Of a DNA stretch of 64,000 bases, positions 57,247 to 64,000 are shown one piece after another. Each line of letters begins with the position of its first letter. Position 1 is the first letter of the stretch. Location of the stretch: the NCBI GenBank assembly GCA_046330455.1, contig JAXLSU010000007.1, positions 1 to 64,000 on the forward strand, read 5' to 3'. The stretch is from CAVQXR01 sp046330455. GTDB taxonomy: Bacteria > Actinomycetota > Thermoleophilia > Gaiellales > Gaiellaceae. A program made the translations under genes and the position numbers. The notes under the pieces were generated by a model that did no database searches, was not told the origin of the DNA, and saw only the letters and a program-made list of their open reading frames with translations.

Positions 57247-57933
57247 TCAGCCGCCTGCCACGTGCGCGAGTGCGGACGGCGTCGTGCAGCCGACGATCGC
57301 CGGGGCCTCCTGGACGAGGTCGTCGTTCTCGAGGGCTGCCACCATGAAGAGAGCGAAGTCCACGCGGCGCGTGAGATTACTCTCGAGGATCGGGTCGCCG
57401 ACGTGCCGGCTCCACACCGGCAGGCCCCGGCTCTCGCCCTCCTCGAGGTCGCTCCCGCGCACGACGGTCCAGCGCGTGTCGCTCGCGAACACCCGTCGGC
57501 AGGCCTCCACCTGGTCGTCGAGGTCCACGAACCGGGTGAGGCGCCCGAGCGGGCCCATGACCTTGACGAGCGCCCTCAGCTTCCAGGAGTACACGTCCTG
57601 GCCGTCGCGCGTGATGTGCCAGCCGCACGAGAACACGAGCCGGGCGCCCGGCTCGGCGAAGTCGAGCACTGCCTGCGCCGTTCCCGTCGAGTAGCCGTGG
57701 ACGCCCCAGGGAACGAGGACGACCAGCACGCCGTCGCAGCCGGCCACCGCGCGCCTGATCACCTCGCGGTCGTTCGTCGCCCCGGGGACGACGGTAATGC
57801 GTTCCCTGAACGCGTCGAGCTTCCCGACGCTCTTCTCTCGACACACGCCGACCACCTCGTAGCCCCGGTCGAGCGCGTGCCGGACCATGTACCGCCCGAG
57901 CTTGCCGGAGGCCCCGACGATGCACACCTTCAT
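57247..57933 (-). CDS. NmrA/NAD(P)H-binding Rossmann-fold protein
   Basis: 228 residues from ATG 57933. The N-terminal 'MKVCIVGASGKLGRYMVRHALDRGYEVVGVCRE' is the glycine-rich nucleotide-binding motif of atypical short-chain dehydrogenases (NmrA, biliverdin-reductase-like). It continues 'VVPGATNDREVIRRAVAGCDGVLVVL' and 'RWTVVRGSDLEEG', but has no Tyr-x3-Lys catalytic pair. Such proteins are redox sensors or reductases. ATG overlaps the stop of the small frame upstream. Downstream of the TMADH-like gene on the same strand. Confidence 0.8.
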   Translation of the reverse strand: MKVCIVGASGKLGRYMVRHALDRGYEVVGVCREKSVGKLDAFRERITVVPGATNDREVIRRAVAGCDGVLVVLVPWGVHGYSTGTAQAVLDFAEPGARLVFSCGWHITRDGQDVYSWKLRALVKVMGPLGRLTRFVDLDDQVEACRRVFASDTRWTVVRGSDLEEGESRGLPVWSRHVGDPILESNLTRRVDFALFMVAALENDDLVQEAPAIVGCTTPSALAHVAGG

Positions 57934-58109
57934 CGACCGGGTACGGTAGCGCGAACCCCAGCCGGGTCGAGCCGACCCTGGGCGATCACGTCGGGCGGCG
58001 GGAGGTTCTCCAGATCCTCGAGCGCCTCGTCGCACAGCCAGACGAGGTCGAGACTCACCTTGTCGCGTCCGCTCGAGGCGCCGTAGCCCAGCAGGCAGTC
58101 GGTGTGCAA
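57930..58109 (-). CDS. Small uncertain ORF between the TMADH-like and NmrA-like genes
   Basis: 59 residues from TTG 58109 ('HTDCLLGYGASSGRDKVSLDLVWLCDEALEDLENLPPPDVIAQ'). Coding-like composition, and its TGA overlaps the ATG of the NmrA-like gene (ATGA), which suggests coupling. The open frame continues upstream without an ATG/GTG, so it may be the tail of a decayed gene. No family recognised. Confidence 0.35.
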   Translation of the reverse strand: MHTDCLLGYGASSGRDKVSLDLVWLCDEALEDLENLPPPDVIAQGRLDPAGVRATVPGR

Positions 58110-58231
58110 ACGCCATTCGAACCGCGGTACGTGCGATCGAGCAGACGGAGAGTGGTGCTCGCAGGTGTCTCGGTCTCGTGATGACTTCAGCTTCTCGTGC
58201 TCACCAGCCCATCGGTCCCGTACAGCTCCGG

Positions 58232-60376
58232 CTATTGGTGACGGCCGCGCAGAAGCAGTCCGTCGTAGTCGGCATCGCTTGCTCCGAGGACGCGGTTCTC
58301 CCGGATGAACGGGAGCGGCCTTGCCGGGTCGTCGGTGTCGATCTCGCGGGCGAGGCGGTGTCCGTCGAAGATCGCTTCCGCAACGAGGCGGGGGACGAGG
58401 CAGTCTCCTATCCGGTACACGGCCGTGACGCCGTTCCGGCGCAGGCCCTCGGAGTCGGCCCGCAGCTCGTGGTAGAGGCGATCGTCCGATAGGCGCTGCG
58501 TGACGAGCACGACCGCATCCGTCTCGCGCACGACCGTCTTGTTCGTAGCGAAGACGTTCGAGGTGATGACAGCGTCCGGACGGACTTCGTGGATCATCTG
58601 CTCCGGCGCGAGCTCCATTCCGAGCTCGTGCAGCAGGCGGTTGAGCCGCCAGCCTTCGAGCGTGAAGAACGTGTACGGGGCGATCTGGCTGTGCGGGGTC
58701 ATCAACGTGACCTGGTAGCCGGCCCGGAGGAGCTTCTCCGCCAGGCCGGCGGCCATGAAATAGCCGTCGCCGTCGTAGACGAGCACGCGCTTCCCTGGCG
58801 GTTCCTTGCCCGCGAGCATGATCTGCTCGGGCGTCAGGCAGTGCGGGAGCGCCGCGTCGGCGCCCGGGATCGGCTCGTTGGTCACGAGGTTGAGCCCGTC
58901 CCCCGCCCAGGCCGAGCCGGTCGCGACGACGACGATGTCTGCGCCGTAGCCCGCGGCGAGGCTCGCGTCGAGTCGCGTCTTCGGGACGAGCTCGAGGTTT
59001 CGGAGCTTCTCGCTCTGCGCCTTCCGGTAGTCGACCACCCGCGCCCACCTGGCGAGCCCCGGGAGCCGCGGAATCCAGCGCATGCTGCCGCCGACCTCGT
59101 CCTCTGCCTCGACGAGGTGCACGCGGCGCATCCCGCGCTTGGCGAGCACGATCGCGCACTCGAGACCGGCGGGGCCAGCGCCGATGACGAGGACGTCGTT
59201 GTCGGCGTTCGCGGCAGGCTCGAACCGCTCGGGATGCCAGCCGCGCCGGTACTCCTCGCCGGCGGTCGCGTTCTGCGTGCAGGCGAGCAGGCCGCCCTGC
59301 ATCACGCGGCTGGCGCAGATGTTGCAGCCGATGCACTCGCGGATCTCGTCGAGTCGGCCCTCGCGGATCTTCGCCGGCAGGAACGGATCCGCGATCGAGC
59401 CGCGCGCCGACCCGATGATGTCCAGCTGGCCGGAAGCGATGACGTTGCGCATCGTGTCCGGGCTCGTGAACCAGCCGACGCCCACGATCGGCTTGGTGGT
59501 GTGCCGCCGGACCTCTTCGTGCCAGGGGCGCTGCCAGTTCTCCTCCGCGAAGCGCGAGGCGCGTGTGTCGTCCCCCCACTCGAGAATCGAGCCGCCGATC
59601 TGGAGGTCCCACAGATCGACGAGGTGGTCGGCGAGCTCGATGAAGCGGCAGATGTCGTCCGGCCCGAGGCTCTCGACTCCCTCGCGCAGCGAGTCCATCG
59701 AGATCCGCACGGCAAGCGCTGCCTTTCCGTCGACCACTCCTCGAACCAGCTCGAGCACCTCGAGCCAGAAGCGCGCCCGGTTCTCGAACGAGCCGCCGTA
59801 CTCGTCGGTGCGCTTGTTGTAGAAGGGGTCGAGGAACTGCCAGGTGAGCGGAACGTCGTGACCGCCGTAGACGTTGACGATGTCGAAGCCGGCGCTCAAT
59901 GCTCGACGGGCAGCGTCCACGTGGACGCCCTGCATCCAGCGGATCTCCTCCTTGTCCATCGCGTAGCAGGACTGGCGCCACTCGGCGTCGCTGAGGAGCT
60001 GGGAGACACCGGGGGCCGGCATCCGGCTCTCGAAGTTGGTCGCGTGCGCACCGGCCGTCCAGAACTCCACGCCCGCGAGCGCCCCGTGCTCGTGGAGCAT
60101 GTCGCACATGAGGCTCCAGTTGCGGACGTCGTTGTCGTCCCAGAGCCGACCGGAGTTGAGCGGCATGTGGTCGCTCGAGGGGTGGATCGAGCAGTACTCG
60201 GTGCTCGCCGCACCCCATCCGCCCTCCGCCGCGGTGGCACGGAAATGCGCCTGCGTACCGGGCCAGGTCGTCCCGAAGTTCGTGCAATGCGGCGTCTTGT
60301 AGAACCGATTCTTCATCGTCTTCGGGCCGATCTGAATCGGCTCGAAGAGCAGGTCGTATCTCGAATCTCGAGCCAC
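58232..60376 (-). CDS. Trimethylamine/dimethylamine dehydrogenase-like flavoprotein
   Basis: 714 residues from GTG 60376 (AAGGAG nine bases upstream), so the mature start 'ARDSRYDLLFEPIQIGPKTM' aligns with that of trimethylamine dehydrogenase (TMADH). Old-yellow-enzyme TIM barrel; Cys31 ('NRFYKTPHC') matches the cysteine that binds FMN covalently in TMADH. 'CIGCNICASR...LLACTQNATAGEEYRRGWHPE' binds the 4Fe-4S cluster. C-terminal ADP/NAD-like domains begin 'VLVIGAGPAGLECAIVL'. Would oxidatively demethylate an alkylamine, passing electrons to ETF. Other members of this family reduce enoyl compounds, so the substrate needs testing. Confidence 0.85.
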   Translation of the reverse strand: MARDSRYDLLFEPIQIGPKTMKNRFYKTPHCTNFGTTWPGTQAHFRATAAEGGWGAASTEYCSIHPSSDHMPLNSGRLWDDNDVRNWSLMCDMLHEHGALAGVEFWTAGAHATNFESRMPAPGVSQLLSDAEWRQSCYAMDKEEIRWMQGVHVDAARRALSAGFDIVNVYGGHDVPLTWQFLDPFYNKRTDEYGGSFENRARFWLEVLELVRGVVDGKAALAVRISMDSLREGVESLGPDDICRFIELADHLVDLWDLQIGGSILEWGDDTRASRFAEENWQRPWHEEVRRHTTKPIVGVGWFTSPDTMRNVIASGQLDIIGSARGSIADPFLPAKIREGRLDEIRECIGCNICASRVMQGGLLACTQNATAGEEYRRGWHPERFEPAANADNDVLVIGAGPAGLECAIVLAKRGMRRVHLVEAEDEVGGSMRWIPRLPGLARWARVVDYRKAQSEKLRNLELVPKTRLDASLAAGYGADIVVVATGSAWAGDGLNLVTNEPIPGADAALPHCLTPEQIMLAGKEPPGKRVLVYDGDGYFMAAGLAEKLLRAGYQVTLMTPHSQIAPYTFFTLEGWRLNRLLHELGMELAPEQMIHEVRPDAVITSNVFATNKTVVRETDAVVLVTQRLSDDRLYHELRADSEGLRRNGVTAVYRIGDCLVPRLVAEAIFDGHRLAREIDTDDPARPLPFIRENRVLGASDADYDGLLLRGRHQ

Positions 60377-60511
60377 GGTGTCGCTCTCCTTCTCTGTTCC
60401 TGCCGTCCTCACGATGGTAAGACTCGGCGGCGTCGGCGACCACGCTGAGATCCGTGCAGACGCGTACTCGGAATCGCGTGGCTCCCTACCAGGACGGACG
60501 CGTTCGATGCG

Positions 60512-60794
60512 ATGGCCGCCTTCGCCGGCCGACCGCTGAGTCGCTCACCCGCCGGCTCTGATCGCTGCCGCTGTCGGTGCCGGCTGCTTCGGACCGTCGT
60601 TTTCGCGGCCGAGCTCGTGGAGCGGCTCGTCGCGCTCACCGACGGTCTTGCCGCCCAGGCGGCGATCCAGTCGTCCCGGATGCCGCTGGAGCGCCTCCGC
60701 GCGCTCGTTGTTCCGCTTCGCCGCCGAGCAGCTCGACGTCGAGCTCGCGACCCTCGAGCACCACGTCCAGCCGGCTCGGTACGAGGACCGCTGA
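60512..60794 (+). pseudogene. Possible frameshifted small gene upstream of the ABM protein
   Basis: One frame from ATG 60512 gives coding-like sequence to about 60708 ('FAAELVERLVALTDGLAAQ', 'AIQSSRMPLERLRAL'). Then the +1 frame continues as 'FRFAAEQLDVELATLEHHVQ', ending at TGA 60792. Removing one base near 60708 joins them. It is either a small decayed gene or a sequencing indel. It fills most of the 460-bp gap 60377-60836; I see nothing else there. Confidence 0.3.
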
Positions 60795-60836
60795 CGCCCG
60801 CGTCTAGGATCACTCCTCGAAACACAAGGAGGAGAG

Positions 60837-61193
60837 ATGGAAGAAGCAGTGTCGTGGGTCGTCGAGCTGAGCGTCAGGCCGGGGCAACTGGAGACGCTGC
60901 GGAGCCTGATGGAAGAGCTCGCAGCCAGCGCGCGCGACGAGCCCGGCACGCTCGTATACGACTGGTATATCTCCGGGGACGGCGGCACGGTGCACGTGTA
61001 CGAGCGCTACGCGGACTCGGAGGCCACGATCGCCCACAACCGGGCGTTCGGTGAGAGGTTCGCAGGCCGCTTTCTCGAAGCGGTCGAGCCGACCCGGTTC
61101 ACGGTCTACGGGGACCCGAGCCCCGCCGCGCGGGAGATCCTCGACGGGTTCGGGGCGACCTACCTCGGTGCCTGGGGCGGCTTCTCCCGGTAG
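60837..61193 (+). CDS. Antibiotic-biosynthesis-monooxygenase (ABM) domain protein
   Basis: 118 residues. AAGGAGGAGAG directly before ATG 60837 is the best ribosome-binding site in the window. Ferredoxin-like ABM fold: 'VVELSVRPGQLETLRSLMEELAASARDEPGTLVYDWYISGDGGTVHVYERYADSEATIAHN'. Family members (YgiN-like) are quinol monooxygenases or degrade aromatic or polyketide compounds without a cofactor. Divergent from the TMADH-like gene and convergent with the GntR gene. Confidence 0.82.
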   Translation: MEEAVSWVVELSVRPGQLETLRSLMEELAASARDEPGTLVYDWYISGDGGTVHVYERYADSEATIAHNRAFGERFAGRFLEAVEPTRFTVYGDPSPAAREILDGFGATYLGAWGGFSR

Positions 61194-61216
61194 CCCGCCG
61201 CGCACGCCGGCGCGCG

Positions 61217-61957
61217 TCAGCTCGTGACGTCGTCGAGCCTGGGGGCCCAGAAGCCGCGGATGTGCTCCTCGACGAGGCGCTTCGAGCCCTCGACGTCGCC
61301 GCTCTCGATCGCGCCGAGAATCGCGCGGTGCTCGCGGGTGAGCTGCTCGCGCAGCGAGCCCCAGTCGGTCTCGCGCAAGAACGTGTCGAGGACGATGTGC
61401 TCGATCGAGTGCCGGATCGCCTCGAACACGTGGGTTGCGAGCTCGTTCCGGGCACCCCTTACGACCGCGAGGTGGAACTCGATGTCCACGGCCGGAAACT
61501 GGTTCGGATCGAGCTGCCCCGTTTCCATCCGCTCGACGAGCCCGCGGAGCACCTGCAGGACGTCGGCCTCGCGCCGTTCGGCCACGCGACCGGCGGCCCA
61601 GACTTGGAGCACGAGCCGGAACTCGAGCACGGTCTCCGTGGTCAGGTGCCCGAGCGCGACGAGGAACCGCAGGACGTCCGCGAAGGCGTTGCCGGCCTCC
61701 CGGCGCAGCGTCGCGCCGCGCTCGGCTCCCGTCCTGACCTCGACGAGCCCGAGCGCCTCGAGCACGCGGAGCGCCTCGCGGACCGACATCCGCGAGACGC
61801 CGAGGCGTGACGCCAGCTCCCGCTCGGGCGGGAGTCGATCACCTGCCGACAGCCCGCCGGCGAGGATCGCCTCCTCGAGCTGGTCGAGGATCGCCTCGAA
61901 TGCCCGCCGGGGCTCGATCGGTTTCAGCGAGAGGGGTGTCGAGTTGTCGGAGGTGAT
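61217..61957 (-). CDS. GntR/FadR-family regulator with a non-canonical start
   Basis: About 246 residues. The winged helix ('FEAILDQLEEAILAGGLSAGDRLPPERELASRLGVSRMSVREAL') and the FCD ligand domain ('LVERMETGQLDPNQFPAVDIEFHLAVVRGARN', 'LREQLTREHRAILGAIESGD') are clear. However, between the in-frame ridA stop at 62057 and the helix-turn-helix there is no ATG, GTG or TTG. The first is an ATG at 61789, inside the recognition helix. CAGGAG followed 8-9 bases later by ATC at 61957 is the best placed candidate start. Acts probably on the ridA / xanthine-dehydrogenase cluster. Confidence 0.75.
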   Translation of the reverse strand: MTSDNSTPLSLKPIEPRRAFEAILDQLEEAILAGGLSAGDRLPPERELASRLGVSRMSVREALRVLEALGLVEVRTGAERGATLRREAGNAFADVLRFLVALGHLTTETVLEFRLVLQVWAAGRVAERREADVLQVLRGLVERMETGQLDPNQFPAVDIEFHLAVVRGARNELATHVFEAIRHSIEHIVLDTFLRETDWGSLREQLTREHRAILGAIESGDVEGSKRLVEEHIRGFWAPRLDDVTS

Positions 61958-61997
61958 CGCGTCGGCTCCTGAGCGAGCGTCCCGGAAGTCGTGCCCG

Positions 61998-62031
61998 CCC
62001 CCGGCGGTCGGTGAGAGAGCACCGCCGGGGG
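61998..62031. terminator. Strong hairpin between ridA and the GntR gene
   Basis: CCCCCGGCGGT (61998-62008) pairs perfectly with ACCGCCGGGGG (62021-62031) around a 12-base loop. It lies about 25 bases downstream of the ridA stop on the minus strand. There is no T-tract. It probably ends or attenuates the upstream operon. Confidence 0.6.
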
Positions 62032-62056
62032 CCGGGCGTGACCCGTAAACGGGGCG

Positions 62057-62527
62057 CTACCGCACCTGGAAGATCCCCTCGATCTCGACCGAGATCCCGT
62101 AGGGGAGCGCGCCCATGCCGACCGCGGAGCGGGCGTGCTTGCCTCGCTCCTCCCCGAAGATCTCGACGAGGAGATCGGAGGCGCCGTTCGCGACGAGCGG
62201 CTGCTCGGCGTAATCCGGTGCCGAGTTGACCATCACGAGCAGCTTCACGACACGCTCGACCCGGTCGAGCTCGCCGAGCTCTGCCTTCAGCGACGCGAGC
62301 AGGTTCAGCATCACGAGCTGGGCCGCCTTGCGACCGGTCTCCGTGTCCATGTCCCGGCCGAGCTTGCCGCGGTAGACGAGCTCGCCGTCCTCGACCGGGC
62401 CGTGGCCCGAGACGAAGGCGATCTCGCCGACCCTGACGAGCCCGACGTAGTTGGCGACGGCTTCCGGCGCCGGTGGTAGCGAGAGCCCCAGTGCTTCGAG
62501 CCGGGCTTCTGGCGTGGACGCGCTCAT
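62057..62527 (-). CDS. ridA: RidA/YjgF-family deaminase
   Basis: 156 residues; GAAGGAG seven bases before ATG 62527. RidA signatures: 'VGEIAFVSGHGPVEDGELVYRGKLGRDMDTETGRKAAQLVMLNLLASLKAELGELDRVERVVKLLVMVNSAPDY' region, 'EIFGEERGKHARSAVGMGALPYGISVEIEGIFQV'. Such proteins hydrolyse reactive enamine/imine intermediates; longer variants in catabolic operons act on pathway intermediates of amine or pyrimidine breakdown. 25 bases after the deacetylase-like gene. Confidence 0.9.
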   Translation of the reverse strand: MSASTPEARLEALGLSLPPAPEAVANYVGLVRVGEIAFVSGHGPVEDGELVYRGKLGRDMDTETGRKAAQLVMLNLLASLKAELGELDRVERVVKLLVMVNSAPDYAEQPLVANGASDLLVEIFGEERGKHARSAVGMGALPYGISVEIEGIFQVR

Positions 62528-62552
62528 ATGTCTCCTTCGGTCGGGATGATGA

Positions 62553-63452
62553 TCAGGCGGACGCAGCCGGACGTCGAGCCGCGCGCCCGGCCAGGTGGGG
62601 ATTCGCCTCGGCCCAGGCCTCGATCGGGCTTTCCTGCTTGAACCGGGTGGCGACGTCGCGAAGCCGCTCGAACCTCACGTTGCTCTGCTTCATGTGCTCG
62701 ATCACCTGGCCGAGCATCGTGATCCGGGAGCCGCGGCCGATGAACTGCGGGTGGCAGGTGAGGTTGTAGACGCCGCCCGGGCAGTTCGCGACCATGTAGT
62801 CGAACTCGCCCTCCCAGAGCTCGCGAACCTGGGACGGGGTCATCGGGCCCGGATTGAAGCCGAACACGAACTCGAGCGGCGGGAAGTCGTCGAGCCCCCA
62901 GCTCGGCGGGATCTCGACCAGGTCGATCGGCGCTCCGAACTCGTACGGCTCGGTCGTCGACCACCGGTCGCCCTTGCGCAGGTAGTACGGGTAGAAGTCG
63001 GTCGCCATGCAGCTCGAGTCGTAGAGGAAGCCGTAGCCGAGCAGCAGGTCGATCGAGCTCGGGCTGAAGTCCCACGCGGCCGAGCGGTAGCCGATCGGGC
63101 GCTGGCCGGTGGCGTGCTCGAGCGCCTCGAAGCCGCGCTCGAAGACCTCGACCTCGGCGTCGCGCTCGAGCTTGGCCGGGTTCTCGTGGACCCAGCCGTG
63201 GTGGCCGACCTCGTGCCCCTCGTCGATGATCCGGGCGACGAGATCGGGCCAGGCATGGGCCGTGTGGCCGGGGACGAAGAACGTCGCCGGGATCTCCTGG
63301 TCGCGCAGCAGCGTGAGCAGGCGCTTCAGGCCGATCAGGCCGAACTCGCCGCGCGAGATCATGCTCGGGTTGTTCGACTGGAACGAGCCGAGCCAGATCG
63401 ACATCCCGTCGAAGTCGAAGGTCAGGCAGACGGAGTGCTGGTTGTCGCCCAT
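62553..63452 (-). CDS. Polysaccharide-deacetylase-fold (CE4/PuuE-like) amidohydrolase
   Basis: 299 residues; GGAAGGAG eight bases before ATG 63452. NodB-homology fold: 'CLTFDFDG' near the N-terminus (Asp residues), 'ATFFVPGHTAHAWPDLV', the metal motif 'DEGHEVGHHGWVHENP', 'GYRSAAWDFSP' and 'YNLTCHPQFIGRGSRI'. No signal peptide, so it is cytoplasmic. This fits the PuuE allantoinase / cyclic-imide hydrolase branch rather than cell-wall deacetylases. Neighbours RidA and xanthine-dehydrogenase-type subunit support a role in catabolism of a heterocyclic nitrogen compound. Confidence 0.85.
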   Translation of the reverse strand: MGDNQHSVCLTFDFDGMSIWLGSFQSNNPSMISRGEFGLIGLKRLLTLLRDQEIPATFFVPGHTAHAWPDLVARIIDEGHEVGHHGWVHENPAKLERDAEVEVFERGFEALEHATGQRPIGYRSAAWDFSPSSIDLLLGYGFLYDSSCMATDFYPYYLRKGDRWSTTEPYEFGAPIDLVEIPPSWGLDDFPPLEFVFGFNPGPMTPSQVRELWEGEFDYMVANCPGGVYNLTCHPQFIGRGSRITMLGQVIEHMKQSNVRFERLRDVATRFKQESPIEAWAEANPHLAGRAARRPAASA

Positions 63453-63510
63453 CGAAGGCGCTCCTTCCTGGGTTCGGTCATACGGATGTCCGTCACGGGA
63501 GGACGAGACC

Positions 63511-64000
63511 TCACGACGAGGCGTCCAGCGTGAACTTCACGGGTGCGTCGGGAGCCGCGACCGTGTTGATCGAGAGCTCCTCGTCGAAGATCACCCACTT
63601 CCCCTCGATGCGGGGGCCGTCCTCGCCGGCGGCCTTCTTCTCGAGCGCGCGAAGCACGCGCTCCGGCGTCAGCGGCAGCTCGGTGACCCAGACGCCGACG
63701 GCCTCGTGGATCGCCATCGCGACCGACGGGCCCTGCCCGTTGTTGGCCATCTCGCCGCAGGCCTTGGCACCGTAGGGGCCCTCCGCCGACGGGTTCTCGA
63801 TCGTGAGGAAGTCGATCTCCGGCATGTCGGCCATGCTCGGCGCGGCGTACGTCGCGAAGTCGTACCCGCGGTGCTCCACGCTCGGGTAGTAGGGGTACGA
63901 GGCCTCGAGCAGCGCGAGGCCGAGACCCATCATCGTCCCGCCCTGGATCTGGCCCTCGACGATCGTCGGGTTGATCGCGTAGCCGATGTCGTAGGCCTCG
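63511..64000 (-). CDS. Xanthine dehydrogenase-family molybdopterin-binding subunit (C-terminal part)
   Basis: The C-terminal 162 residues only; the frame is open to the window edge ('EAYDIGYAINPTIVEGQIQGG' at the edge). That sequence, 'GLGLALLEASYP', and 'SAEGPYGAKACGEMANNGQGPSVAMAIHEAVGVWV', with the catalytic Glu region near its end, are typical of the large molybdenum subunit of xanthine dehydrogenase/aldehyde oxidase-type hydroxylases. First visible gene of the minus-strand set with the deacetylase-fold protein and RidA. The oxidised substrate is unknown. Confidence 0.88.
   Translation of the reverse strand, partial: EAYDIGYAINPTIVEGQIQGGTMMGLGLALLEASYPYYPSVEHRGYDFATYAAPSMADMPEIDFLTIENPSAEGPYGAKACGEMANNGQGPSVAMAIHEAVGVWVTELPLTPERVLRALEKKAAGEDGPRIEGKWVIFDEELSINTVAAPDAPVKFTLDASS

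Noticed and set aside
57930..60443. 837-codon minus-strand frame overlapping the TMADH-like gene
   Set aside because: Same strand but another frame; only the last 60 residues look coding and are listed separately. The rest is a shadow.

Overview
The window is one stretch of a very GC-rich bacterial chromosome. GTG starts are frequent, and many promoters have a TANNNT -10 box only 6-9 bases ahead of the start codon. The gene content fits the Actinomycetota: a fused biotin carboxylase/carrier protein, a carboxyltransferase with a possible small epsilon-type partner, LppX-like lipoproteins and a CPD-type metal ATPase. A deep lineage such as Thermoleophilia/Gaiellales is my best guess. That placement is inference; no rRNA is present.

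Layout. 1-7 kb: a partial membrane protein, a lipoprotein, tRNA-Sec (selC), a secreted metalloprotease, and selA-selB. 7-16 kb: BioY, a MoaD-MoaE fusion, an ABC exporter, a biotin-dependent carboxylase subunit, PgsA, a GNAT enzyme, an NlpC/P60 protein and a GGDEF/degenerate-HD protein. 16-28 kb: propionyl-type carboxyltransferase, methylmalonyl-CoA mutase large subunit, sucCD, a methyltransferase, an aminotransferase, a PDZ-Lon protease, mdh and citrate synthase. 28-34 kb: PHP protein, XerD, XerC, and an XRE regulator divergent from a folate-dependent GcvT-like gene. 34-39 kb: an E-type succinate dehydrogenase set (SdhA, lipoprotein, SdhB, HdrB-like SdhE). 40-50 kb: MFS transporter, asd-lysC-recR-ybaB-dnaX, SRP RNA and a copper-type ATPase. 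50.2-56.7 kb: a 6.4-kb integrative element in tRNA-Val(CAC). 56.7-64 kb: OsmC, an NmrA-like protein, a trimethylamine-dehydrogenase-like flavoprotein, a GntR regulator, RidA, a polysaccharide-deacetylase-fold hydrolase and the end of a xanthine-dehydrogenase-type subunit.

The genes form a nearly complete central-carbon block. Propionyl-CoA carboxylase and methylmalonyl-CoA mutase feed succinyl-CoA into SucCD, SdhABE, Mdh and citrate synthase. BioY would supply the carboxylases with biotin. The 62-64 kb genes look like catabolism of a nitrogen heterocycle under a GntR regulator.

The strongest unexpected signal is at 56718-57161. The OsmC-family gene has an in-frame TGA exactly where the family has its second redox cysteine. 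The TGA is followed by the rest of the OsmC C-terminus and by a hairpin with a GGUC apical loop, as in bacterial SECIS elements. With selA, selB and tRNA-Sec in the same window, this is very likely a selenocysteine-containing OsmC. Other notable signals are an iteron-like array inside the element's replication-type ATPase gene, a pair of 70-bp hairpin-ended dispersed repeats, a 17-bp tandem array, and widespread leaderless promoters.
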